Assembly (NCBI GenBank): GCA_014380965.1
Contig: JACMIV010000168.1
Coordinates: 1-8,334, forward strand
From: Rhizobiaceae bacterium
GTDB taxonomy: Bacteria > Pseudomonadota > Alphaproteobacteria > Rhizobiales > Rhizobiaceae
DNA: 8,334 nucleotides
Direction of reading: 5' to 3'
Below are positions 1 to 5,607 of the stretch, one piece after another; the stretch's first letter is position 1, and each line of letters starts with the position of its first letter. The notes under the pieces were generated by a model that saw nothing but the letters and a program-made list of their open reading frames with translations, was not told where the DNA came from and ran no database searches. The position numbers and the translations under genes were made by a program.

Positions 1-1530
1 GACATCTTCGCCCATACCTCGCAGCACATGCCGAAATACAATTCGATCTCGATTTCCGGCTACCACATGCAGGAAGCCGGCGCGACGGCGGACCTCGAGC
101 TCGCCTACACGATCGCAGACGGCATCGAATATGCCAGGGCCGGCGTCGCGGCGGGGCTCTCGATCGACCGTTTCGCGCCGCGCCTGTCGTTCTTCTGGGC
201 GACGGGCATGAACTTCTTCATGGAGGTCGCCAAGATGCGGGCCGCGCGCCTCGTCTGGGCGCGCCTGATGAAGTCGAATTTCGACCCGAAGGATGAACGA
301 TCCTTGTCGCTTCGGACCCATTCGCAGACCTCCGGCTGGTCGCTGACCGCGCAGGACGTGATGAACAACGTCGTGCGCACCTCCATCGAGGCGATGGCGG
401 CGACGCAGGGGCACACCCAGTCGCTGCACACCAATTCCTTCGACGAGGCGCTGGCGCTGCCGACAGACTTTTCCGCCCGCATCGCCCGCAACACGCAGCA
501 CATCCTCTCACGCGAAACGGGCGCCAACCGCATCATCGACCCTTGGGGCGGCTCGGCTTATGTCGAGAGCCTGACCCATGCGCTCGCCGAAAAGGCGATG
601 GCGCATATCGCCGAGGTGGAAAGCCTCGGCGGCATGGCGAAGGCGATCGAGAGTGGTCTGCCGAAGACGCGCATCGAGGAAGCCGCGGCGAAGACGCAGG
701 CGCGCATCGACTCCGGCGCGCAGGCCGTCATCGGCGTCAACCGCTACCGGACGGAAAGCCTCGACGACATCGATGTCCTGAAGGTCGACAATGCCGACGT
801 GCGCCGCCGGCAGCTCGAAAAGCTTGAGCGGCTGAAGGCCGGACGCGACGGTGCGAGCGTCGAAAGTGCGCTCGACGCGCTGACGAAGGCAGCCTCTTCG
901 GGGGCCGGCAACCTTCTGGAGCTGTCGATCGAGGCTGCACGCGCGCAAGCGACCGTCGGAGAAATGGCCTATGCTCTGGAGAGAGCCTTCGGCCGGCACG
1001 TCGCGACGAGCCGCGTGATCTCGGGCGTCTACAAGCGGGAGGCCGGCGCAATGTCGGATCGGATCGACGCGCTTCTGGCGAAGACGCACGCCTTCGCCGA
1101 GGCGGAAGGGCGCCGGCCGCGCATCCTCGTCGTCAAGATGGGTCAGGACGGCCACGACCGCGGCCAGAAGGTTATCGCCTCCGCCTTCGCCGATCTCGGC
1201 TTCGACGTCGACATCGGCCCGCTGTTCCAGGCGCCGGAGGAAGCGGCCCGCCAGGCGGTGGAGAACGACGTCCACATCGTCGGCGCCTCCTCCCTCGCCG
1301 CCGGCCACCTGACGCTGGTTCCCGCGCTCAAGGCAGCCCTTGAGAAGGAAGGCCGCGGCGACATCATGATCGTCGTCGGCGGCGTCATACCCCCACAGGA
1401 TTTCGAGGCGCTGAGGGCGGCAGGCGCGTCCGCCATCTTCCCGCCCGGCACGGTGATTGCGGAAGCCGCGGAGGGCCTTCTGCGCGAGTTGTCGCTGCGG
1501 CTAGGCCATGAGGGACTCGCGGCGGAGTAG
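1..1530 (+). CDS. scpA: Methylmalonyl-CoA mutase, adenosylcobalamin-dependent (5' end outside window)
   Basis: Interconverts (R)-methylmalonyl-CoA and succinyl-CoA in the cytosol using adenosylcobalamin, the last step of propionyl-CoA breakdown; called bhbA in rhizobia. The reading frame is open from base 1, so the 509 residues seen lack roughly the first 200 of a protein usually near 710 residues. The first part is the end of the substrate-binding TIM barrel, including the family hallmark [10 protein letters not shown], whose His is an active-site residue. A linker follows, then the C-terminal B12-binding domain. That domain shows DGHDRG, whose His (codon 1153-1155) is the lower axial cobalt ligand, then ASSLAAGH and VVGGVIPP, the other B12-contact motifs. 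It ends at TAG 1528-1530. The frame is intact and codon use is GC-rich. The mutase with fused B12 domain is clear; isobutyryl-CoA mutase is less likely given the single-chain architecture. Confidence 0.95.
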   Translation, partial: DIFAHTSQHMPKYNSISISGYHMQEAGATADLELAYTIADGIEYARAGVAAGLSIDRFAPRLSFFWATGMNFFMEVAKMRAARLVWARLMKSNFDPKDERSLSLRTHSQTSGWSLTAQDVMNNVVRTSIEAMAATQGHTQSLHTNSFDEALALPTDFSARIARNTQHILSRETGANRIIDPWGGSAYVESLTHALAEKAMAHIAEVESLGGMAKAIESGLPKTRIEEAAAKTQARIDSGAQAVIGVNRYRTESLDDIDVLKVDNADVRRRQLEKLERLKAGRDGASVESALDALTKAASSGAGNLLELSIEAARAQATVGEMAYALERAFGRHVATSRVISGVYKREAGAMSDRIDALLAKTHAFAEAEGRRPRILVVKMGQDGHDRGQKVIASAFADLGFDVDIGPLFQAPEEAARQAVENDVHIVGASSLAAGHLTLVPALKAALEKEGRGDIMIVVGGVIPPQDFEALRAAGASAIFPPGTVIAEAAEGLLRELSLRLGHEGLAAE

Positions 1531-1550
1531 AGCGAATGGCGTTACTGGTC

Positions 1551-1566
1551 TAACAGGTGTTATAAC
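1551..1566 (+). promoter_or_regulatory. Toxin-antitoxin promoter with overlapping palindromic operator
   Basis: TAACA-gg-TGTTA (1551-1562) is a perfect 5-bp-arm inverted repeat. It overlaps an extended -10 element: TG at 1558-1559, one base, then TATAAC at 1561-1566. GTTATAAC (1559-1566) is itself an 8-bp palindrome, and GTTA-N6-TAAC (1541-1554) adds a third symmetric pair, so GTTA/TAAC half-sites recur across 1541-1566. No good -35 is visible. Transcription would start near 1573, giving a leader of about 22 nt before the antitoxin ATG. AbrB/MazE-type antitoxins commonly repress their own promoter by binding such repeats. The symmetry is seen directly; promoter and operator roles are inferred. 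Confidence 0.5.
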
Positions 1567-1594
1567 TTCGTATCGGCAAGCTGGAAGCTGCGCC

Positions 1595-1816
1595 ATGAAG
1601 ACCGTCGTCCGCAAGATCGGGAATTCCGAGGGGGTCATCCTGCCGAAGGAAATGCTTGAGACGTTGGGGCTTTCGGCAGGGGATCGCCTCGAAGTCTTGA
1701 TGAACAATGACGGCATACAGCTCTTGAAAGCCAATACGGACTTCTCGGACCAGATGGAGGCTGCTCGCCTTTGTATGGTCAAGTATCGTGATGTGTTGCG
1801 CGAACTCGCCAAGTGA
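1595..1816 (+). CDS. AbrB/MazE-type antitoxin
   Basis: A 73-residue protein. Residues 1-47 are a SpoVT/AbrB swapped-hairpin DNA-binding domain: KIGNSEGVILPKEMLETLGL followed by GDRLEV is the family signature. Residues 48-73 form a charged, probably helical tail (MEAARL, KYRDVLRELAK), the part that in such antitoxins wraps the toxin. The ATG at 1595 is chosen because GGAAG (1583-1587) sits 7 nt upstream and the conserved domain starts at once; the same frame is open to 1508 but that extension has no domain match and overlaps the mutase. The stop overlaps the toxin GTG by 4 nt, so the toxin is probably translationally coupled. By eye the gene is less GC-rich than its neighbours (TTG and CTT leucines), consistent with horizontal acquisition. 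It should neutralise the Doc toxin and repress its own promoter. Confidence 0.88.
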   Translation: MKTVVRKIGNSEGVILPKEMLETLGLSAGDRLEVLMNNDGIQLLKANTDFSDQMEAARLCMVKYRDVLRELAK

Positions 1817-2211
1817 ACATCCGCTGGCTGACGCGTGGCGCACTCGAAGCCATCCACAACGAACAGCTCGCCGAACACGGCGGCCTGTCCGGCATAAAGG
1901 ACGAGAGTGCGCTGGAAGCGTCGCTGGCACGACCGCTGAACAAGGCGGCCTACGGCGAGACCGACGTGTTTGAGCTCGCGGCGGCCTATTTGTTCGCCAT
2001 CGTCCGCGATCACCCTTTCTCCGACGGCAAAAAGCGTACGGGATACGTCGCATCCTATGCGTTCCTGTATCTCAACGGCTACGAGATCACGGCCGACAAC
2101 GGGCTTGTCTACCAGTTCGTCATGGATGTCGCCGCGGGTCTCGTCAGCGAGCAGAGCGCCGCCCGCTGGTTTCGCGACTGCACCGCACCGCGCGCCTCCC
2201 GCCCCTCCTGA
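1813..2211 (+). CDS. doc: Doc (death-on-curing) family toxin, Fic fold
   Basis: A 132-residue Fic/Doc-fold protein, close to the 126 residues of phage P1 Doc. P1 Doc inactivates elongation factor EF-Tu by phosphorylating a threonine and so halts translation. The catalytic loop is HPFSDGKKR at residues 67-75, matching the family pattern HxFx(D/N)xNKR except that the Asn before Lys-Arg is Lys (K73). Also typical are the N-terminal LTRGALEAIHNEQL segment and the helix FELAAAYLFAIVRDHPF. The start is GTG 1813, overlapping the antitoxin stop in GTGA; no better in-frame start fits. Antitoxin-then-toxin order matches phd-doc, but the partner is AbrB-type instead of Phd. The C-terminal tail (TAPRASRPS) is low-complexity. 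Whether K73 leaves the enzyme active cannot be told from sequence. Confidence 0.88.
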   Translation: MNIRWLTRGALEAIHNEQLAEHGGLSGIKDESALEASLARPLNKAAYGETDVFELAAAYLFAIVRDHPFSDGKKRTGYVASYAFLYLNGYEITADNGLVYQFVMDVAAGLVSEQSAARWFRDCTAPRASRPS

Positions 2212-2230
2212 CCCGTCTCCATCTCGCACT

Positions 2231-2289
2231 TGCACAGCCCGGCGCCGGGGTGCATTCACCGCCTCGCCAGTGCACCGCGGCTCTGCGGT
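2231..2289 (+). promoter_or_regulatory. Two hairpins in the leader between doc and corA
   Basis: The 97-nt gap between doc and corA holds two potential RNA hairpins. Hairpin 1 (2231-2254) has outer arms TGCAC/GTGCA, a 2-nt AG bulge, and an inner perfect palindrome CCCGGCGCCGGG (4-bp stem, GCGC loop). Hairpin 2 (2274-2289) is ACCGC-ggctct-GCGGT and ends 6 nt before the corA Shine-Dalgarno AAGGGG (2296-2301). A second GTGCAC at 2270-2275 could pair with the TGCAC arm of hairpin 1, so alternative folds are possible. There is no T-run, so this is not a standard intrinsic terminator. I do not recognise a known magnesium riboswitch. A regulatory role is inference. Confidence 0.35.
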
Positions 2290-2308
2290 CTGGCGAAGGG
2301 GATCGGAC

Positions 2309-3373
2309 ATGATCGAAGTCTACCGTTCCGACGAGGCCGGGCAGATGCGTGCGGAACGCGTCGCCGCCGAGGCGCTGCCGGCGGAAGCCGTCTGGATCGA
2401 CCTTATCAACCCGACGAAGACCGAGGAGCGCGCGGTCGAACTGCTCTGCGCCATCGAGGTGCCGACTCGCGAGGAGATGCGTGAGATCGAGGTATCGAGC
2501 CGGCTCTATTCGGAAGACGGCGCGGACTTCATGACCGCCTCCGTCGTGTTCGGCCTCGATTCCGGCGCGCCGAAATTTGCGCCGGTAACTTTCATCCTGT
2601 CCGGCAAACGGCTCGTGACGCTGCGCTATACCGAGCCGAAGTCCTTTGCGATCTATTCGGCAAAGCTATGCCGCGATCCGTCCGAAGGCACGTTCCGCCA
2701 GGCGCTGGCGACGGAGGCCGAGCTGGCGCCGCTGGCTGTCGCTGCCGCCCCCGCGATCAGGCCGCCGAAGGTGCCGAATGCCGACGCCATCCTGATCGGC
2801 CTCTTGGAGACCGTCATCGACCGCGTCGCGGACATGCTGGAAGCGATCGCCGCCGATCTCGACAGGATCGCCACCGACATCTTCTCGGCCTCCAATCGCA
2901 AGAAGCCCACGGCCAACTCCGACTTCAAATCGCTGCTGCAGCGGATCGGCGCGGCGGGAGACCTCATCTCCCGCACGCGCGAGAGCCTGGCGACGCTCGA
3001 CCGCATGATGCCCTATCTCCAGTTTGTCCTCGACGGGCGCAAATCGCCGAAAGATGCCAAGGCGCGAGTGAAGGCGATGTCCCGCGACATCACCTCGCTC
3101 AACGACTTCGACGCATTCCTGTCGAACAAGACGACCTTCCTCCTCGATACAACCGTCGGCATGATTTCCATCGAGCAGAACGCCATCATCAAGATCTTCT
3201 CGGTCGCCGCCGTCGGCTTCATGCCGCCGACACTGGTCGCATCGATCTACGGCATGAACTTCGAGTTCATGCCCGAACTGCACTGGACCTTCGGTTATCC
3301 GCTCGCGGTCGGCATGATGGCTGTCTCGGCCATTCTGCCGCTGATCTTCTTCCGCTACAAGAATTGGCTGTAG
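2309..3373 (+). CDS. corA: CorA-family magnesium/cobalt transport protein
   Basis: A 354-residue inner-membrane channel for Mg2+ (also Co2+/Ni2+ in many relatives), acting as a homopentamer. Residues 1 to about 240 are the cytosolic alpha/beta domain and 240-290 the long stalk helix. TM1 is about 293-313 and ends in the selectivity signature YGMNF (GMN at 315-317), followed by the periplasmic loop MPEL (321-324), then TM2 about 329-348 and a basic C-terminus ending RYKNWL, like the classic CorA tail. The ATG at 2309 is chosen because AAGGGG (2296-2301) sits 7 nt upstream and the protein then has normal family length. The frame is open further upstream to 1970, but that stretch overlaps doc and has no CorA similarity. 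Nothing is missing. The hairpin-rich leader may control it. Confidence 0.95.
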   Translation: MIEVYRSDEAGQMRAERVAAEALPAEAVWIDLINPTKTEERAVELLCAIEVPTREEMREIEVSSRLYSEDGADFMTASVVFGLDSGAPKFAPVTFILSGKRLVTLRYTEPKSFAIYSAKLCRDPSEGTFRQALATEAELAPLAVAAAPAIRPPKVPNADAILIGLLETVIDRVADMLEAIAADLDRIATDIFSASNRKKPTANSDFKSLLQRIGAAGDLISRTRESLATLDRMMPYLQFVLDGRKSPKDAKARVKAMSRDITSLNDFDAFLSNKTTFLLDTTVGMISIEQNAIIKIFSVAAVGFMPPTLVASIYGMNFEFMPELHWTFGYPLAVGMMAVSAILPLIFFRYKNWL

Positions 3374-3554
3374 AGAAGTACGGCTTGGCAACTTGCGGAC
3401 TGCCCGCAGCTCACGCAGGAGTAGTATGCCGCTCAGTGAGCGACGTAGTTTGAAGTGAGCCTCAAGAAGGATCGGGCTCCTGTAAAGGCCCATAGAAGGT
3501 TTCTTAGCATGTCTCGACGATGATACGGCGGGATATCTTGGAATCACGTCGATC
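3374..3554. other. Intergenic region between corA and the GGDEF-EAL gene, with palindromes
   Basis: No gene is visible in these 181 nt, which are less GC-rich than the flanking genes. They hold a perfect 13-nt palindrome, CGCTCA-G-TGAGCG (3430-3442), and a smaller hairpin TGCGG-actgc-CCGCA (3394-3408) just after the corA stop. No T-run follows either, so no clear intrinsic terminator is seen. A 4-codon ATG-initiated frame at 3509 (MSRR, stop TGA) lies just ahead of the GGDEF-EAL start and is probably chance. I cannot identify a convincing -35/-10 pair. Confidence 0.5.
3430..3442. repeat. Perfect 13-nt palindrome, candidate operator
   Basis: CGCTCA-G-TGAGCG has six paired bases on each side of a central G, located 57 nt after the corA stop and 112 nt before the GGDEF-EAL start. 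It could be a repressor/activator site or an RNA hairpin; with a 1-nt centre it is better suited to protein binding on DNA than to RNA folding. Function is unknown. Confidence 0.35.
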
Positions 3555-5492
3555 ATGCGCCCACCACCGCAATGTCAGTCCCCTGAAGAAGGCCTCGCCG
3601 GCCGGACGAACGGTCCGCTTCATGAGGACGCGGCGGGCTTCAGCGCAGGCTGCATCTGCACCTTTCTCGCCTGCCTTGTAACCGCATTTCAGACGGAGAC
3701 AGCTTTTGCCTGGTGGGTCTGCGCCGGGCTGGGCGCGATCACGGCATTCCGCGTTCCGATCGTTCTGTTCCACGACGGCTTGAAAACGTCGGCGGGCGTA
3801 GACGATCGGCTCTGGGCGGCGGTCTACTCCCAGTCCGGCTTGGTCCACGTGCTCCTGATCGGGCTTTGGCCGCTCTCGATCTTCGCAGGTCCCGAGGACA
3901 CGTCCTCCCAGCTCTTCTCCTTCGGCAGCGCGATCTGCTTCCTGGTCGGTCTGGTAGCGCGGAATTTCGGCTCGGCGACGCTTATCCGCAGACAGCTCAT
4001 CTTGGCAGGAGTGCCGATGATCGGCGCGCTGCTCCTGCCGGGAGAGATATGGCACGCCGCCTTCGCGCTCTTCTTCGCGGTCTTCTGTCTGACCCTCCTG
4101 CGTATTTCGGACAGAATGCGTGTCACGTTCGTGGCGGCGATGACGGCAGGCGAGGAGACGCAGCGCCTCGCCTACAGCGACACGCTCACGGGACTTGCGA
4201 ACCGGGCGGAGATGACGCGCCGCGTAGGAGCGGCGCTCGCCGCGGACGACCGAGCCTTCACGATCCATTTCATAGACCTCGACCGATTCAAGCGACTGAA
4301 CGATTCCTATGGTCACGGCTTCGGCGATGCGGTCCTCGTCGAAACCGCGCGGCGGATCGAGGAAGTGATGCCGCCGAACGCGACGCTGTCGCGCTTTGCC
4401 GGCGACGAATTCGTGCTGTTGCAGGACGAGGTGTCTTCGCGGGTCGAGGCGGGTGCCATTGCGGCAGCACTGATCGCAGCGGTCGGCCGGCCCATGCTGA
4501 TCGACGGCATCTCGGTCGCCATCGCCTGCAGCGTCGGCGTAGCGATCTTTCCCGAGCACGGACAGACGTTCCACCAGATCATCCAGCGGGCTGACACCGC
4601 GCTCTATGCGGCCAAGGCCGCGGGGCGGGGCCAATACGTCTTCTTCGACGAGACGATGGAGCACCGCGAGAAGGAGCGCGTGCGGATCGAGGCCGACCTT
4701 CGCGAAGCGATCGCGACCGATGCCTTGACGCTCGCCTTCCAGCCGATCGTCGATTGCGGCACTCACAAGGTCTCGAGCTGCGAAGCGCTGATCCGCTGGC
4801 ATCATCCTCAGCGCGGCCCGATGTCGCCGGGTCTCTTTCTTCCGATCGCCGAGGAATGCGGATTGATGCGCGGCATCACCGACATCACGCTCCGCAAGGC
4901 CTGTGCTGCCGCTGCCGCATGGCCGGAGGCGGTTCGCGTCGCAATCAACCTCTCACCGAGCCAGCTCGACCGCTGCGACATCGTTGAGACGATCCTTGCC
5001 AGCGCCCGCGATGCGGGCCTTGCCTGCGGACGTGTCGAGATCGAGATCACTGAGAACCTCTTCCTCGATCAGGATCGCAGCGTCTTCGAGAAACTCCACG
5101 CCCTCCATGCACACGGCATCCGCTTTTCGCTTGACGACTTCGGGACCGGCTACTCCAATCTCGGCTACATCTCCCGCCTGCCGCTCGACAAGATCAAGAT
5201 CGACCGTTCCTTCGTCGTCCGTGCCGCCGAGGAGGAGCGGGACCGCGCACTGCTGCGCGGAATGATCCGCCTCATCCACTCGCTGAATCTCAAGATCGTG
5301 GTCGAAGGGATCGAGACCGAGGCGCAGTTGCAGATGGTGATGGAGGAGGAACTGGTGGAGGAACTGCAGGGCTTCATCTTCGGCCGACCGCTGCCGCAGG
5401 TTGCGATAGCCGCCTTGCTGCGCGCCCTTGCCGGAGACCGCCATTCGCCCGAAAAGGGACTTGCTTGCGTCCCCGCGGCGTCAACCGCGTGA
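3555..5492 (+). CDS. Membrane GGDEF-EAL protein (cyclic di-GMP synthesis/breakdown)
   Basis: A 645-residue cyclic-di-GMP protein. Residues 29-183 contain about six hydrophobic segments (roughly 29-46, 51-72, 96-112, 119-136, 147-161, 166-183): an integral-membrane sensor region I cannot assign to a named family. The GGDEF domain (about 205-365) starts at SDTLTGLANR and has FIDLDRFKRLND and SRFAGDEF (AGDEF 282-286). A in place of the first G is tolerated in some active cyclases; the product-inhibition RxxD is absent (PPNA instead). The EAL domain (about 380-620) has EALIRW (410), INLS (464), EITEN (497), DDFGTGYSNL (527), KIKID (546), EGIE (584) and QG..FGRP (605), so phosphodiesterase residues look complete. 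ATG 3555 is the only in-frame start after the upstream TAA at 3483; its Shine-Dalgarno is weak. It may be bifunctional, or an EAL hydrolase with regulatory GGDEF. Confidence 0.93.
   Translation: MRPPPQCQSPEEGLAGRTNGPLHEDAAGFSAGCICTFLACLVTAFQTETAFAWWVCAGLGAITAFRVPIVLFHDGLKTSAGVDDRLWAAVYSQSGLVHVLLIGLWPLSIFAGPEDTSSQLFSFGSAICFLVGLVARNFGSATLIRRQLILAGVPMIGALLLPGEIWHAAFALFFAVFCLTLLRISDRMRVTFVAAMTAGEETQRLAYSDTLTGLANRAEMTRRVGAALAADDRAFTIHFIDLDRFKRLNDSYGHGFGDAVLVETARRIEEVMPPNATLSRFAGDEFVLLQDEVSSRVEAGAIAAALIAAVGRPMLIDGISVAIACSVGVAIFPEHGQTFHQIIQRADTALYAAKAAGRGQYVFFDETMEHREKERVRIEADLREAIATDALTLAFQPIVDCGTHKVSSCEALIRWHHPQRGPMSPGLFLPIAEECGLMRGITDITLRKACAAAAAWPEAVRVAINLSPSQLDRCDIVETILASARDAGLACGRVEIEITENLFLDQDRSVFEKLHALHAHGIRFSLDDFGTGYSNLGYISRLPLDKIKIDRSFVVRAAEEERDRALLRGMIRLIHSLNLKIVVEGIETEAQLQMVMEEELVEELQGFIFGRPLPQVAIAALLRALAGDRHSPEKGLACVPAASTA
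5345..5366 (+). repeat. Short tandem repeat inside the EAL domain
   Basis: GGAGGAACTG occurs twice with a 12-nt period (5345-5354 and 5357-5366), encoding the acidic stretch EEELVEEL (597-604) just before the conserved QG of the EAL domain. The even multiple of three keeps the frame. Related EAL domains often have a segment like LGCDxxQG here, so the repeat may reflect a small in-frame duplication. Confidence 0.6.
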
Positions 5493-5507
5493 CCAATGGA
5501 AGCGGCG

Positions 5508-5528
5508 TTAACCAAATCGCAGGGTTAA
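5508..5528. promoter_or_regulatory. TTAACC-N9-GGTTAA inverted repeat, possible CtrA half-sites
   Basis: TTAACC (5508-5513) and GGTTAA (5523-5528) form a 6-bp-arm inverted repeat in the 115-nt gap between the GGDEF-EAL gene and the FeeM-like gene. TTAACCA also resembles the TTAACCAT half-site of the alphaproteobacterial cell-cycle regulator CtrA, present here in two head-to-head copies. The full CtrA site TTAA-N7-TTAA is not present, because the two TTAA cores are 13 nt apart. An alternative is a weak transcript-end hairpin, since TGTTT follows. The repeat is seen; the regulator is inferred. Confidence 0.35.
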
Positions 5529-5543
5529 TGTTTCCTGAATGAA

Positions 5544-5549
5544 TAAAAT
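5544..5549 (+). promoter_or_regulatory. Weak candidate -10 box for the FeeM-like gene
   Basis: TAAAAT matches the -10 consensus at five of six bases in an AT-rich stretch (5525-5562). No good -35 lies at the expected distance, where TTAACC/GGTTAA-bound factors could substitute. Transcription would start near 5556, so the 5597-region hairpin would lie in the leader. Confidence 0.25.
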
Positions 5550-5580
5550 GCTTCGGAATTTGGTATGGGTCGCGTAGCGT

Positions 5581-5600
5581 TCCTGGGTCGCCCCAGGAGA
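5581..5600 (+). promoter_or_regulatory. Hairpin that pairs away the Shine-Dalgarno of the FeeM-like gene
   Basis: TCCTGGG (5581-5587), loop TCGC, CCCAGGA (5592-5598) is a perfect 7-bp stem. The Shine-Dalgarno AGGAGA (5595-5600), 7 nt before ATG 5608, starts inside the 3' arm, so AGGA is base-paired when the stem forms. This is the classic geometry for translational repression relieved by a protein, small RNA, temperature or an alternative fold. The pairing is seen; the regulatory effect is inferred. Confidence 0.5.
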
Positions 5601-5607
5601 CCGTTGG

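Noticed and set aside
508..1308. 266-codon minus-strand frame opposite the mutase
   Set aside because: Codon-bias shadow of the mutase gene; low-complexity composition and no ribosome binding site.
1508..1594. Upstream in-frame extension of the antitoxin to an ATG at 1508
   Set aside because: It overlaps the mutase end, would run through the promoter and operator region, and adds nothing to the AbrB domain.
1970..2308. Upstream in-frame extension of corA
   Set aside because: It overlaps doc, is Ser/Arg/Pro-rich without CorA similarity, and the ATG at 2309 has a good Shine-Dalgarno and gives normal length.
1..3373. Functional cobalt link between CorA and the B12-dependent mutase
   Set aside because: CorA can move Co2+, but the toxin-antitoxin module lies between and nothing in the sequence indicates co-regulation.
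3385..3397. Sigma-54-like TTGGCA...TTGC after corA
   Set aside because: The distance between GG and GC is 6 nt instead of the required 10.
2666..3556. 296-codon minus-strand frame opposite corA
   Set aside because: Shadow of corA; His/Arg/Asp-rich, no domain.
3504..4805. 433-codon minus-strand open frame under the GGDEF-EAL gene
   Set aside because: Antisense shadow, very rich in Arg/Glu/Asp with no recognisable fold; the plus-strand domains are unambiguous.
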